The notes under the pieces: model-generated | What the model was told of the DNA's origin: nothing | Seen by the model: only the letters and a program-made list of their open reading frames with translations | Databases searched by the model: none | Translations under genes and position numbers: made by a program | Shown: positions 16,564 to 23,714 of the stretch, one piece after another | How positions within the stretch are numbered: the first letter of the stretch is position 1 | How the letters are laid out: every line of letters starts with the position of its first letter | Source: Oscillospiraceae bacterium | GTDB lineage: Bacteria; Bacillota; Clostridia; Oscillospirales; Ruminococcaceae | Direction of reading: 5' to 3' | NCBI GenBank assembly: GCA_017472965.1 | Contig: JAFUNR010000043.1 | Coordinates: 1-37,702, forward strand | Length of the DNA stretch: 37,702 nucleotides

Positions 16564-17490
16564 TCACAGCCCGAGCTCTTTTTCCAGCGTATCGGTCAGC
16601 AGCTTCATCTGTTCCATGCAGCTGCGGACGTAATCGGTCATCTCATCGGCTTTGCGGCTGCGGGAGATATTTTCGGTGGGGATGCCGCACAGGTTCATGT
16701 GGTATTTTGCCGTCAGCGGATAGGCAAGGCATTCGGTGAAGGCAAAGGCGCTCAGCGCCGCTGCCACCAGATCGGCTTTTTCCGGCTGAGTCGCGTAGTT
16801 CTGCTTCAGCCACGCATACAGCTTCGGGTGGAAATTGCACATGATGCCGCAGTAGCCCTGTGCGCCGCTGCGCATGGTCTCCAGCAGAGTTTGTGCATTG
16901 GCATTCAGCAGCCGGAAACCGCTGCCCTCCAGCTGCGCACAGCGGCGGGCGATCTCGGCGGCATCGCAGCAGGTGTCCTTCATATAGGCAAAGCGCCCGG
17001 TGCTGCGGCACCATTCCAGAATTTTCGGTGTTACCAGCCGTTTGTAGGGATAGGGACATTCGTAAAAGCCCAGCGGGATATCCGCCGGCAGCGCTGCCAG
17101 CAGCTTTTCGCCGTTGGCGATGAATACATCGTCCCCCTCGTTGTCGGGGTCAAGGCGGTTGGTGATCAGGATCAGCGCATCCGTGCCGGAGGCGGCCACG
17201 GCGTTCAGTTCCTCGATCTGACCCTCAAGCGTGTCGGAGATATGCCCCGAGGAGACCACAGTAAAGGGCCGGCCGCCGGCGGCTTCCAGCTGCTTTGCAC
17301 GGGCGTAGACGCGGCGGTTCAGCTCCACCCGCTCCTCCAGCGTCAGGTAAAAGATCTCGCTGGACTGGCACACGGCAAAAATGCCGTCAATGCCGCTTTC
17401 GTAGTACCAGTCCACATATTTTTCTGCGGTGTCGTAATCCACGCTGCCGTCTTTTTTATACGGGGTAATCATGGTCGTTAAAATTTCCAT
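16564..17490 (-). CDS. NanA/DapA-family aldolase (class I, Schiff-base lyase)
   Basis: This 308-residue TIM-barrel protein belongs to the N-acetylneuraminate lyase/dihydrodipicolinate synthase family. These enzymes cleave or form 2-keto-3-deoxy acids through a lysine Schiff base. The catalytic Lys is K171 in FAYMKDTC and the proton-relay Tyr is Y143 in FYECPYP. Their 28-residue separation matches E. coli DapA (Y133/K161). The pyruvate-carboxylate loop is QSSEIFYLT, close to the usual GTTGE/GSTGE. The pairing with a sialidase-fold gene points to sialic acid or another keto-deoxy sugar acid rather than lysine synthesis. The start at 17490 has GAAAGGA upstream. It is probably regulated by the divergent AraC-type protein. 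Confidence 0.85.
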   Translation of the reverse strand: MEILTTMITPYKKDGSVDYDTAEKYVDWYYESGIDGIFAVCQSSEIFYLTLEERVELNRRVYARAKQLEAAGGRPFTVVSSGHISDTLEGQIEELNAVAASGTDALILITNRLDPDNEGDDVFIANGEKLLAALPADIPLGFYECPYPYKRLVTPKILEWCRSTGRFAYMKDTCCDAAEIARRCAQLEGSGFRLLNANAQTLLETMRSGAQGYCGIMCNFHPKLYAWLKQNYATQPEKADLVAAALSAFAFTECLAYPLTAKYHMNLCGIPTENISRSRKADEMTDYVRSCMEQMKLLTDTLEKELGL

Positions 17491-17512
17491 TCTGCACCAT
17501 CCTTTCAATCAA

Positions 17513-17541
17513 ATTATAATTTCGGCAGCCGGGAAAGACAA
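17513..17541 (-). promoter_or_regulatory. Promoter of the aldolase/sialidase-like operon
   Basis: On the minus strand TTGTCT and TATAAT are separated by 17 nt. The -10 lies inside a 12-bp palindrome, AAATTATAATTT (17511-17522), a possible operator. Confidence 0.7.
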
Positions 17542-17583
17542 TATAAAATGCAGACTGAATTTTATAATTTTGGGACATTTGTG

Positions 17584-17612
17584 TTGTCCGGTAAGGGCAG
17601 GGCTGTTATAAT
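17584..17612 (+). promoter_or_regulatory. Promoter of the AraC-family gene
   Basis: TTGTCC and TATAAT are separated by 17 nt. A second AT-rich near-palindrome (17559-17572) sits directly upstream of the -35. The ATG overlapping this -10 (17611) cannot be the start, which places it at 17635. Confidence 0.7.
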
Positions 17613-17634
17613 GGTAGAACGGGACGGTGAGAAA

Positions 17635-18459
17635 ATGAAGATACTTTACAAGCAGCCGAAGCAGGATCCGCAAGGCAGCCTGCGGCTTTTCGGCGTGCAG
17701 AACTGTTATTGCAAAAGGCTGGTTTTCAAACAGGATCAGAAAAGCGTTACCAAAAAGCCCCATCATCATACAGGGTTTGAGCTGCACATTCTTACCGAGG
17801 GCTTTCAGCAATACCGGGTGAACGGAAAGGACTATACGCTCGAAAGCGGAAAGTTTCTGCTGATCTATCCGAATGTCAGCCATACGGTACTGGCGTCGGC
17901 GCCGCAAACGCAGAAATATTCCATCACCTTCGATAAGCAGACGGAGAGCTCGCAGGCCTGTTTTTTTGGCGCAATAACCGGACGCATCGCGGATGACCTT
18001 GCTTGTATTTCGGGGGAGGCGCAGCTGAAAAAGGAGATCTCTGCCGCACTGATCGAAAACAGCGTTCTGGAGATCCTTGTCCGGATCTTCCGGCTGGCCG
18101 GAATGGAGGAAAAGGAAAACACGGAAAAGCAGGATGAAAACGCGGTCGTTTCTCTGGCCAAACGGTATATCGAGGACAACATTGATGCAGCGCCCGGTGT
18201 GGCGGAGGTGTCGGAATACTGCAATTTAAGCGTCAAGCAGCTGACGCGCGTTTTCCGCAAATTTGAAGGGATCTCTCCGGGAGAATATATCATGAAAAAA
18301 CGTATCGAAGCGATCGCAAAGCTCCTTGCGAAGGACTCCCTCTCTTTAAAGCAGATCAGCGAGATCATGAATTTCAACAACGAATATTACTTCAACGCCT
18401 TTTTCAAAAAGCATTTCGGCATGCCGCCCGGCGAATACAGAAAAATGCTGGGGCAATAA
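17635..18459 (+). CDS. AraC-family transcriptional regulator with cupin sensor domain
   Basis: This 274-residue protein has an N-terminal AraC-type cupin (about residues 20-125), containing KPHHHTGFELHILTEGFQQY and KFLLIYPNVSHTV. A C-terminal double helix-turn-helix (about 170-272) includes YCNLSVKQLTRVFRKFEGIS and the family signature LKQISEIMNFNNEYYFNAFF. The cupin probably binds a sugar. The position divergent from the aldolase/sialidase-like operon, with AT-rich repeats between, makes that operon the likely target. Base composition (more A and T, more Lys and Asn codons) is lower in GC than its neighbours, which hints at acquisition or relaxed codon selection. The start follows GGTGAG and lies just downstream of the promoter. 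Confidence 0.87.
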   Translation: MKILYKQPKQDPQGSLRLFGVQNCYCKRLVFKQDQKSVTKKPHHHTGFELHILTEGFQQYRVNGKDYTLESGKFLLIYPNVSHTVLASAPQTQKYSITFDKQTESSQACFFGAITGRIADDLACISGEAQLKKEISAALIENSVLEILVRIFRLAGMEEKENTEKQDENAVVSLAKRYIEDNIDAAPGVAEVSEYCNLSVKQLTRVFRKFEGISPGEYIMKKRIEAIAKLLAKDSLSLKQISEIMNFNNEYYFNAFFKKHFGMPPGEYRKMLGQ

Positions 18460-18488
18460 GCTGCGACCGGTGCCGCGAAGAAACCGAT

Positions 18489-18526
18489 AAAAAAGAAGCA
18501 GGCATGACCGTGATCACGCCTGCTTC
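18489..18526 (-). terminator. Terminator of the amidohydrolase gene
   Basis: A 9-bp stem (18495-18503 with 18518-18526), read on the minus strand, is followed by a T6 tract. The plus-strand side lacks a T run, so it serves the amidohydrolase transcript better than the araC-type one. Confidence 0.8.
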
Positions 18527-18588
18527 GGGAAAATTCACATATTGCGTTTTGCCGCCGCGCGGTTTCTTCTTCGCGGCGGGAGCTGCGG

Positions 18589-19842
18589 TCAGAAAAGCTT
18601 ATACAGCCGGGCGGCGTTCTCCCGCAGGATGCCGCGGGCGCAGGCGAGCGCCTGTGCGTGGTCCAGAATGCCCTCCCGGATAAAGCCGTTGAGCACATCC
18701 AGAATGCAGCGGTGCGCCGCCAGCCGGGCACCCATGCTTTCCTCACAGGTCCAGGTGTCGCAGCCCCACAGCAGCCGGCCGGCGTTCACCAGCTCCAGAG
18801 CCTCCCGCAGGAAGGCCTGCGCGCGGGCGGTGGAGATCAGCGGCAGCCAGCACAGATCCAGATAGACATTGGGATATTTGTGCGCCAGTCCCAGCACATC
18901 CGCGCACCAGGGGTAGCTTGCGTGGAAAAGATCGAAGCGGGTGGCGGGGTTTGCATGGATCAGCGGCTGCAGCCCGATGGCGCGGCTGCCGTCCATACCG
19001 CCAAGCCCTGTGTGGATCTGGATGGGTACATCCAGCTTTGCGGCCACCCCTGCCAGAAAGAACATCATGTGGTCGCCGAAGGCGCGGATATCCTCCGGGG
19101 AGGCATTGCTGTCGCCAAAGGCTCTTTCGGCAGCGGCGCGTGTGCCGGGGCGAAAATCCAGCGGGCGCTCGTAGGCGATGGCGATCTTGAGCCCTACAGC
19201 GCCGTTTTGCACGGCGCGGGCCACCGCCTGCTCTGTCATGACCTCGTATTCTGCCAGCGAGGCGGGCACGGCAGGGAAAAAGTCGTAGGCGTTGTTGTGA
19301 TTTTCATCCGTTTTACCCGGTGCGTAACCGCACAAAAACATGTCGCAGCGGAAAACCGGCCGCATCAGCTCCGGCGAATCGTGGCAGCTGCCGGGGGCCA
19401 TATAGTCATCCAGCAGAATGGCATCGTAGGCGCATTTTTCCCTCAGCGCAGAAAGATTGTGTCCGGGGCTGCTGTAGGCCTGCCGCACCCGTTCATCAAA
19501 GGCATCCCAGTTTTCCGGCGTCAGGGTCTCGCCGCCGCCGTGCAGAGCCTCGACCCCCTGCTTCCACCAGCGGAAATAGCTGTTGGCGCCCATCTCGTCA
19601 AAGTAAAAACGGTGTCCCTGCGGCGTGTCGCCGGCATCCGGCACGATCCAGCTGACATAAGTCATCTGCAGCAGCCGGTGCAGGGTGATATCCTCGAACC
19701 AGTGCGGCAGCAGATTGTGGCAATGGGTGTTGACGGCGCGGATCTCCCACAGCTCCTGCTGCGATAATTCCTGCTGCGCCGGCGGCTTTGTTGTATGGTT
19801 GGGCTGAGCCTGTCGGTCATCTGTCAAAAGCTGCTTTGTCAT
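18589..19842 (-). CDS. Amidohydrolase-superfamily protein (COG2159/uronate-isomerase-like)
   Basis: This 417-residue metal-dependent TIM-barrel protein carries the amidohydrolase metal motif HxH as VNTHCHNLLPHW (H40, H42). It also has a strand-5 His in IQIHTGLGG (H277), FDLFHASYPW, and the late Asp in LLWGCDTWTCEES. The NTHCH start and the overall spacing resemble glucuronate isomerase and COG2159 decarboxylase/lactonase relatives. The reaction might be isomerisation, hydrolysis or decarboxylation of a sugar acid, in keeping with the neighbouring aldolase and sialidase-like genes. The first 30 residues are Gln-rich and poorly conserved. The start has GAGAGG upstream. It is a single gene with its own promoter and terminator. 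Confidence 0.78.
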   Translation of the reverse strand: MTKQLLTDDRQAQPNHTTKPPAQQELSQQELWEIRAVNTHCHNLLPHWFEDITLHRLLQMTYVSWIVPDAGDTPQGHRFYFDEMGANSYFRWWKQGVEALHGGGETLTPENWDAFDERVRQAYSSPGHNLSALREKCAYDAILLDDYMAPGSCHDSPELMRPVFRCDMFLCGYAPGKTDENHNNAYDFFPAVPASLAEYEVMTEQAVARAVQNGAVGLKIAIAYERPLDFRPGTRAAAERAFGDSNASPEDIRAFGDHMMFFLAGVAAKLDVPIQIHTGLGGMDGSRAIGLQPLIHANPATRFDLFHASYPWCADVLGLAHKYPNVYLDLCWLPLISTARAQAFLREALELVNAGRLLWGCDTWTCEESMGARLAAHRCILDVLNGFIREGILDHAQALACARGILRENAARLYKLF

Positions 19843-19887
19843 AGCTGCACCTCTCTTGCGGGAAACAATAGTCCCGTTGATAGCTTC

Positions 19888-19916
19888 AGTATATAGAAAT
19901 CCTGCGGCGTATGCAA
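19888..19916 (-). promoter_or_regulatory. Promoter of the amidohydrolase gene
   Basis: On the minus strand TTGCAT and TATACT are separated by 17 nt, about 45 nt before the start. Confidence 0.72.
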
Positions 19917-19970
19917 GCCGCATTCAGCTTTTTTGTGCGGAATCGTATCTGTTTTGCCGAGGATATTGCC

Positions 19971-19999
19971 TTGTGCGGGGTGCAAAAAAAGAATATACT
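19971..19999 (+). promoter_or_regulatory. Promoter of the epimerase-like gene
   Basis: TTGTGC and TATACT are separated by 17 nt. The start codon follows about 28 nt after the -10. Confidence 0.68.
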
Positions 20000-20027
20000 G
20001 GGAAAAAACGGGAAAGGGTGGGCAGAT

Positions 20028-20984
20028 ATGGATAAAAAGGTTCTTTTGATCGCGGGCGGCGGCACGCTGGGCACTCACGTGGGCGAAGAGCTGCTGCGTA
20101 TGGGCTGCAGCGTGGAGGTGATCTGTCCGGAGGAAAAGACCTCCGGTGATCCCCGGCTGCGGTTTTACCGTACAAAAGCCACAACGGAGTTTCTGCAGGA
20201 ACTGTTTGCGGCAAATCACTACGACGGCATTGTGAATTTTATTCACTATCCGGATGTGCGTGAATATGAAAAGGTGCATTTTATGCTGTCGGCAGCCACA
20301 GAGCACCTGATCTTCCTGTCCTCCTACCGCATCTATGCGGATGAGCAGCACCCCATCACCGAGAGTGCTCCCCAGCTGCTGGATACCTCCCGCGATGCGG
20401 ATTTTTTGCAAAATGAAAGCTACGCGCTGGCAAAGGCCAGAGGTGAGCGCTTTCTGCGCAGCGCAGACCCGGACGGCCACTGGACGGCGGTGCGGCCGGT
20501 GATCTCCTTCTCCCGCTACCGGTTCGATATCGTCAACTGCTCCGGCCGCACCGTGCTGGAGCGTGCAGCGGACGGCAAGCCGGTGATCCTGCCGGAAAAG
20601 GCACGGCTGCTGACGGCAGGTCTGGACTGGGCGGGAAATACCGGCAAGCTGATTGCTCATCTGCTGTTCAAACCCCGGACCTTCGGTGAAAGCTATACCG
20701 TCAGCGGTGCACCGCAGATGACATGGGAGCAGGTGGCGGCACTGTATACCCGCATCCTCGGCGTGCGGTTTGAATGGATGGATACGCAGGAATACCTGCG
20801 CCGGTATGCACCGGCTGGTGCAGCCAACTGGATCCTGACCTGCGACCGTTTCTTTGAACGCCGCATCGACAACAGCAGGATCCTGGCTGCTGCGGGCCTT
20901 ACGGAGAAGGATCTGCTCTCCATCGAAGAGGGGCTGCGCATCGAGCTTGCCTGCGCCGGTGCGCAGGGGCTGATCCGGGGCTGA
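20028..20984 (+). CDS. NAD-dependent epimerase/dehydratase-like (extended/atypical SDR) protein
   Basis: This 318-residue Rossmann protein has an N-terminal dinucleotide motif, IAGGGTLGTHVGEEL. A catalytic region is recognisable as LSSYRIYAD followed by the YALAK (YxxxK) pair, and ITESAP is typical of sugar-nucleotide epimerases. The C-terminal region, with TWEQVAALYTRILG and GLTEKDLLSIEEGLR, is like that of nucleoside-diphosphate-sugar epimerases. It may oxidise or epimerise a sugar produced by the neighbouring enzymes, but the substrate is unknown. The start is set at 20028 after AAAGGG. Its promoter is divergent from that of the amidohydrolase gene, and a strong symmetrical hairpin follows. 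Confidence 0.8.
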   Translation: MDKKVLLIAGGGTLGTHVGEELLRMGCSVEVICPEEKTSGDPRLRFYRTKATTEFLQELFAANHYDGIVNFIHYPDVREYEKVHFMLSAATEHLIFLSSYRIYADEQHPITESAPQLLDTSRDADFLQNESYALAKARGERFLRSADPDGHWTAVRPVISFSRYRFDIVNCSGRTVLERAADGKPVILPEKARLLTAGLDWAGNTGKLIAHLLFKPRTFGESYTVSGAPQMTWEQVAALYTRILGVRFEWMDTQEYLRRYAPAGAANWILTCDRFFERRIDNSRILAAAGLTEKDLLSIEEGLRIELACAGAQGLIRG

Positions 20985-21038
20985 GACTGAAAAATTGCAG
21001 AGAGACAAAAGGAACGGTTGCAAAACTGTAAAACAACA

Positions 21039-21067
21039 GGAGGCAACACGAAAATCGTGTTGCCTCC
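21039..21067 (+). terminator. Symmetric hairpin between convergent genes
   Basis: A perfect 13-bp stem (21039-21051 with 21055-21067) closes a 3-nt loop. Flanking T runs are weak on the plus strand (GTCAGATTT) and moderate on the minus strand (TGTTGTTTT), so it probably ends the sialidase-like transcript and possibly both. Confidence 0.72.
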
Positions 21068-21127
21068 GTCAGATTTGATTTGGCGGCCCGGGCAGGGCCG
21101 CCGCATTTTCTGCGGCGGCTTTTCGGC

Positions 21128-22348
21128 TTATCCGTTTTCCACCACCGTGATGCGGCGTACCAGAAGGCTCTTCATCGGGGTGCCGTCCGGCCCGGGCAGA
21201 CGAAAATCGCTGTAGGCCAGCAGCGCGGTGTGATCGTCCAGCGCCAGCATGCTGGTGTATCCGCAGGAGGTCATGCCGGTGTAGCTTTCGTCGCCGTCGG
21301 CGGTCACGGGAATGTGGATGTGCTCCTGCCAGTCGATACCGGCGGCATCGCCGGTGGCGCGCAGCCAGATGGGGGCGCGGCCGTAGCTTGCCAGCGTCAC
21401 ACCGCATTCCAGCGTCAGCAGCTGGGGGAAAACGCCGTTTTCGTCAAATAACTCCGGTGTGCTCCAGCTGCGGCAGTTATCGGCGGAACGGGTGATGTAG
21501 CAGGGCAGGAAGCTGCCGGAGCGCATCAGCATGATCACGGTGCCGTCAGCGGTCTTTGTCATCATCGGTTCACACAGGCCCTCATAGCCGGGCGCATCGC
21601 TGAAAAGATCCCTGCCGGGGGAGACCTGCGAAACATAATCCCATGTGCGGCCGCAGTCGGTGGAACGGAAGATGTACACGCTGTAGTGACCGCTGACGGG
21701 GACATCCTCGCCGGTGGCGGAATCAAAGCCCACGGTGTATTTGCACAGATACAGACCGTCATCCAGCTGCAGCATACAGCCGTCGCTGTCATTGGGCAGG
21801 GAGGGCGGCATAAGCGTGTTATCGGGATATACCCACAGCGGCAGATGCGGCCAGTTGACCTGCACATCGAAGGCGGAGCGTTCGCCGGTGACGGGGTCGG
21901 CCTCGCGTGCGGTGTAGGAGGGGGTGAATTCCTTCACTTTTTCGGCGCGGTAGATGCGCAGGTGCATCGAGCCCTGATCGCGCATCAGGAATTTGCCCGC
22001 CGGAGAAAGTGCATCCGGGGTGTATTTATCAATGAAATCCGCATGGATGCCGGGCAGCGGCACAAAGTCGGAGAAAACCTTGCCGTTGCCCAGCGGGTGG
22101 GGCGAAAGGCTGATATCGGCATCGGTTTTTTCGCGCCAGGTGAGGCCGCCGTCCTCCGATACGGCATAGCTTGTTGTGCCGTGGTAACGGTAATCGTCGT
22201 AATGCATGGCCCATTCATACAGGATGTTGCCCCCGGTGGTGCGGGTCAGGTGTGGAAACTGGTAATGTCCCCAGATGTCGCTTTCGCCCTGTCCCACCAC
22301 GGCCGGCTCACTGATTTCCAGATGAAAACGGTTGTCACTGATTTTCAT
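21128..22348 (-). CDS. Sialidase-fold (Asp-box/BNR) protein, second copy type
   Basis: This 406-residue protein is predicted to be cytoplasmic and to form a six-bladed propeller. Three Asp-box-like motifs are visible: SEDGGLTWRE, STDCGRTWDY and SADNCRSWST (the last imperfect). It is only distantly similar to the sialidase-fold protein encoded at 15152-16540 and lacks that protein's fibronectin-like domain. A typical GH33 RIP motif is not apparent, so the activity may be on another glycan or absent. The start is supported by AAGGAGG 8 nt upstream. It is a single gene with its own promoter, divergent from the TIGR00300 gene. Confidence 0.75.
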   Translation of the reverse strand: MKISDNRFHLEISEPAVVGQGESDIWGHYQFPHLTRTTGGNILYEWAMHYDDYRYHGTTSYAVSEDGGLTWREKTDADISLSPHPLGNGKVFSDFVPLPGIHADFIDKYTPDALSPAGKFLMRDQGSMHLRIYRAEKVKEFTPSYTAREADPVTGERSAFDVQVNWPHLPLWVYPDNTLMPPSLPNDSDGCMLQLDDGLYLCKYTVGFDSATGEDVPVSGHYSVYIFRSTDCGRTWDYVSQVSPGRDLFSDAPGYEGLCEPMMTKTADGTVIMLMRSGSFLPCYITRSADNCRSWSTPELFDENGVFPQLLTLECGVTLASYGRAPIWLRATGDAAGIDWQEHIHIPVTADGDESYTGMTSCGYTSMLALDDHTALLAYSDFRLPGPDGTPMKSLLVRRITVVENG

Positions 22349-22400
22349 GGCAGTGTCCTCCTTGCTGTCCATACGGCGCGCGCCGCGCCTTTCCGAGGAA

Positions 22401-22429
22401 AGAATACCACGGCAATGACGAAAAAACAA
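22401..22429 (-). promoter_or_regulatory. Promoter of the second sialidase-like gene
   Basis: On the minus strand TTGTTT and TATTCT are separated by 17 nt, about 50 nt upstream of the start. Confidence 0.62.
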
Positions 22430-22486
22430 GACACAGAAACGGACATCTTGGCGGCGAAAATGTCCGAAAACGGTACACGGCGGGGG

Positions 22487-22515
22487 TTGTGCCGCTGCCG
22501 GAATGCTGGTATAAT
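22487..22515 (+). promoter_or_regulatory. Promoter of the TIGR00300/GH36 operon
   Basis: TTGTGC and TATAAT are separated by 17 nt, with a TGG before the -10, about 47 nt before the start at 22563. Confidence 0.72.
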
Positions 22516-22562
22516 GGGTAAAAAGCCGCATGGGCCGCCGTGCTGCATCAGGGGGGACTGTT

Positions 22563-23675
22563 ATGCCTTTTCAGCTGCCGGAGTACCGGCATCCGGATTT
22601 TTCACAGGAGCATTTTGCAAAAGCGCCCGATGCGGCGTGGAGCGCCGCACCGCAGGACGGCGTTGCGCCGGAGGGCTTTCACAGCACCTCCATGTATCCC
22701 GAATACTTCAAGGTGAACGGCGAATGGCGCCTTGCACAGGAGAGCCGCATGGATTCCTGTGTGGTGCTCGCCGCCGACGGCAGCCTTGCCGTGACGGAGC
22801 CGCGCAGCCTGAAAAAGGGGGATCGGGTCATCCTTGGCCGTACCGAGCGGGGCGAGGAGGGTATCTATCTGCATGCGGGCGGCTTTGCCGCAGCGGAACA
22901 GGCGATGGAGGATCAGTTTGTCTTTCGTCAGGGCCGCAGCCGGGAGACCTCCTATGCGCGGGATTACGATGAGCTGATCTCGCTGCTGCGCCACGAAAAG
23001 GAGTGCGGCAATGTGCTGTGGGTGATGGGCCCGGCCTTCGCCTTTGATGCCGGTGCCCGTCAGGCGATGCAGCTGCTGGTGGAAAACGGCTATGTGCACG
23101 GGGTGCTGGCCGGCAACGCCCTTGCCACCCATGATCTGGAGGCCGCGCTGCTGCATACGGCGCTGGGGCAGGATATCTACACCCAGCGCTCGCAGCCGAA
23201 CGGTCATTACAACCATCTGGATATCTGCAACCGGGTACGGGCCTGCGGCTCCATCCCGCAGTTTATCGAAGAATACGGACTGGATGACGGTATCATGTGC
23301 AGCTGCGTGAAAAAGGGCGTGCCCTTTGTGCTGGCGGGCTCCATCCGGGATGACGGCCCGCTGCCGGAGGTCATCGGCGATGTATACGCTGCCGCTGCCG
23401 CCATGCGCGGTCTGGTGAAAAAAGCCACCACCGTCATCTGTATGGCCACCATGCTGCACACCATTGCCACCGGCAATATGACCCCCTCCTTCCGCGTGCT
23501 GGCGGACGGTACCGTTCGTCCGCTGTACCTTTATGCCGTGGATGCGGATGAATTTGTGGTGAACAAGCTGCTGGATCGCGGCAGCCTGTGCGCCACAACG
23601 ATGGTGACCAATGTGCAGGATTTCATCACCCATGTCGCCCGCGGGCTGGGACTTGCCGCGCCGCAGCCACGCTGA
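22563..23675 (+). CDS. TIGR00300-type LOR/SDH protein (ArgZ/AgrE C-terminal, archaeal ornithine cyclodeaminase-like)
   Basis: This 370-residue protein matches the family named for its link to lysine-oxoglutarate reductase/saccharopine dehydrogenase. The N-terminal domain includes YPEYFKVNGEWRLAQESRMD, whose WxxxxxxRMD core is typical, and SLKKGDRVILGR. The C-terminal Rossmann-like part has VMGPAFAFDAGARQAM, VLAGNALATHDLEAALLHTA, the GSIRDDGPLPEV loop and the ATMLHTIATGNMTPS motif. Characterised relatives are archaeal NAD-dependent ornithine cyclodeaminase and the cyclodeaminase half of cyanobacterial ArgZ/AgrE; many bacterial members are uncharacterised. It lies 39 nt before a GH36 gene with no hairpin between, so the two appear cotranscribed. 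The start at 22563 follows a G-rich ribosome-binding site. Confidence 0.8.
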   Translation: MPFQLPEYRHPDFSQEHFAKAPDAAWSAAPQDGVAPEGFHSTSMYPEYFKVNGEWRLAQESRMDSCVVLAADGSLAVTEPRSLKKGDRVILGRTERGEEGIYLHAGGFAAAEQAMEDQFVFRQGRSRETSYARDYDELISLLRHEKECGNVLWVMGPAFAFDAGARQAMQLLVENGYVHGVLAGNALATHDLEAALLHTALGQDIYTQRSQPNGHYNHLDICNRVRACGSIPQFIEEYGLDDGIMCSCVKKGVPFVLAGSIRDDGPLPEVIGDVYAAAAAMRGLVKKATTVICMATMLHTIATGNMTPSFRVLADGTVRPLYLYAVDADEFVVNKLLDRGSLCATTMVTNVQDFITHVARGLGLAAPQPR

Positions 23676-23714
23676 AAGCCTTTTGTGTCATATTCAAAAC
23701 AAAGGGGAAGAATA

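Noticed and set aside
17611-17634. Upstream ATG as start of the AraC-family protein
   Set aside because: This ATG overlaps the promoter -10 element and would lie upstream of the transcript start. The ATG at 17635 is used instead.
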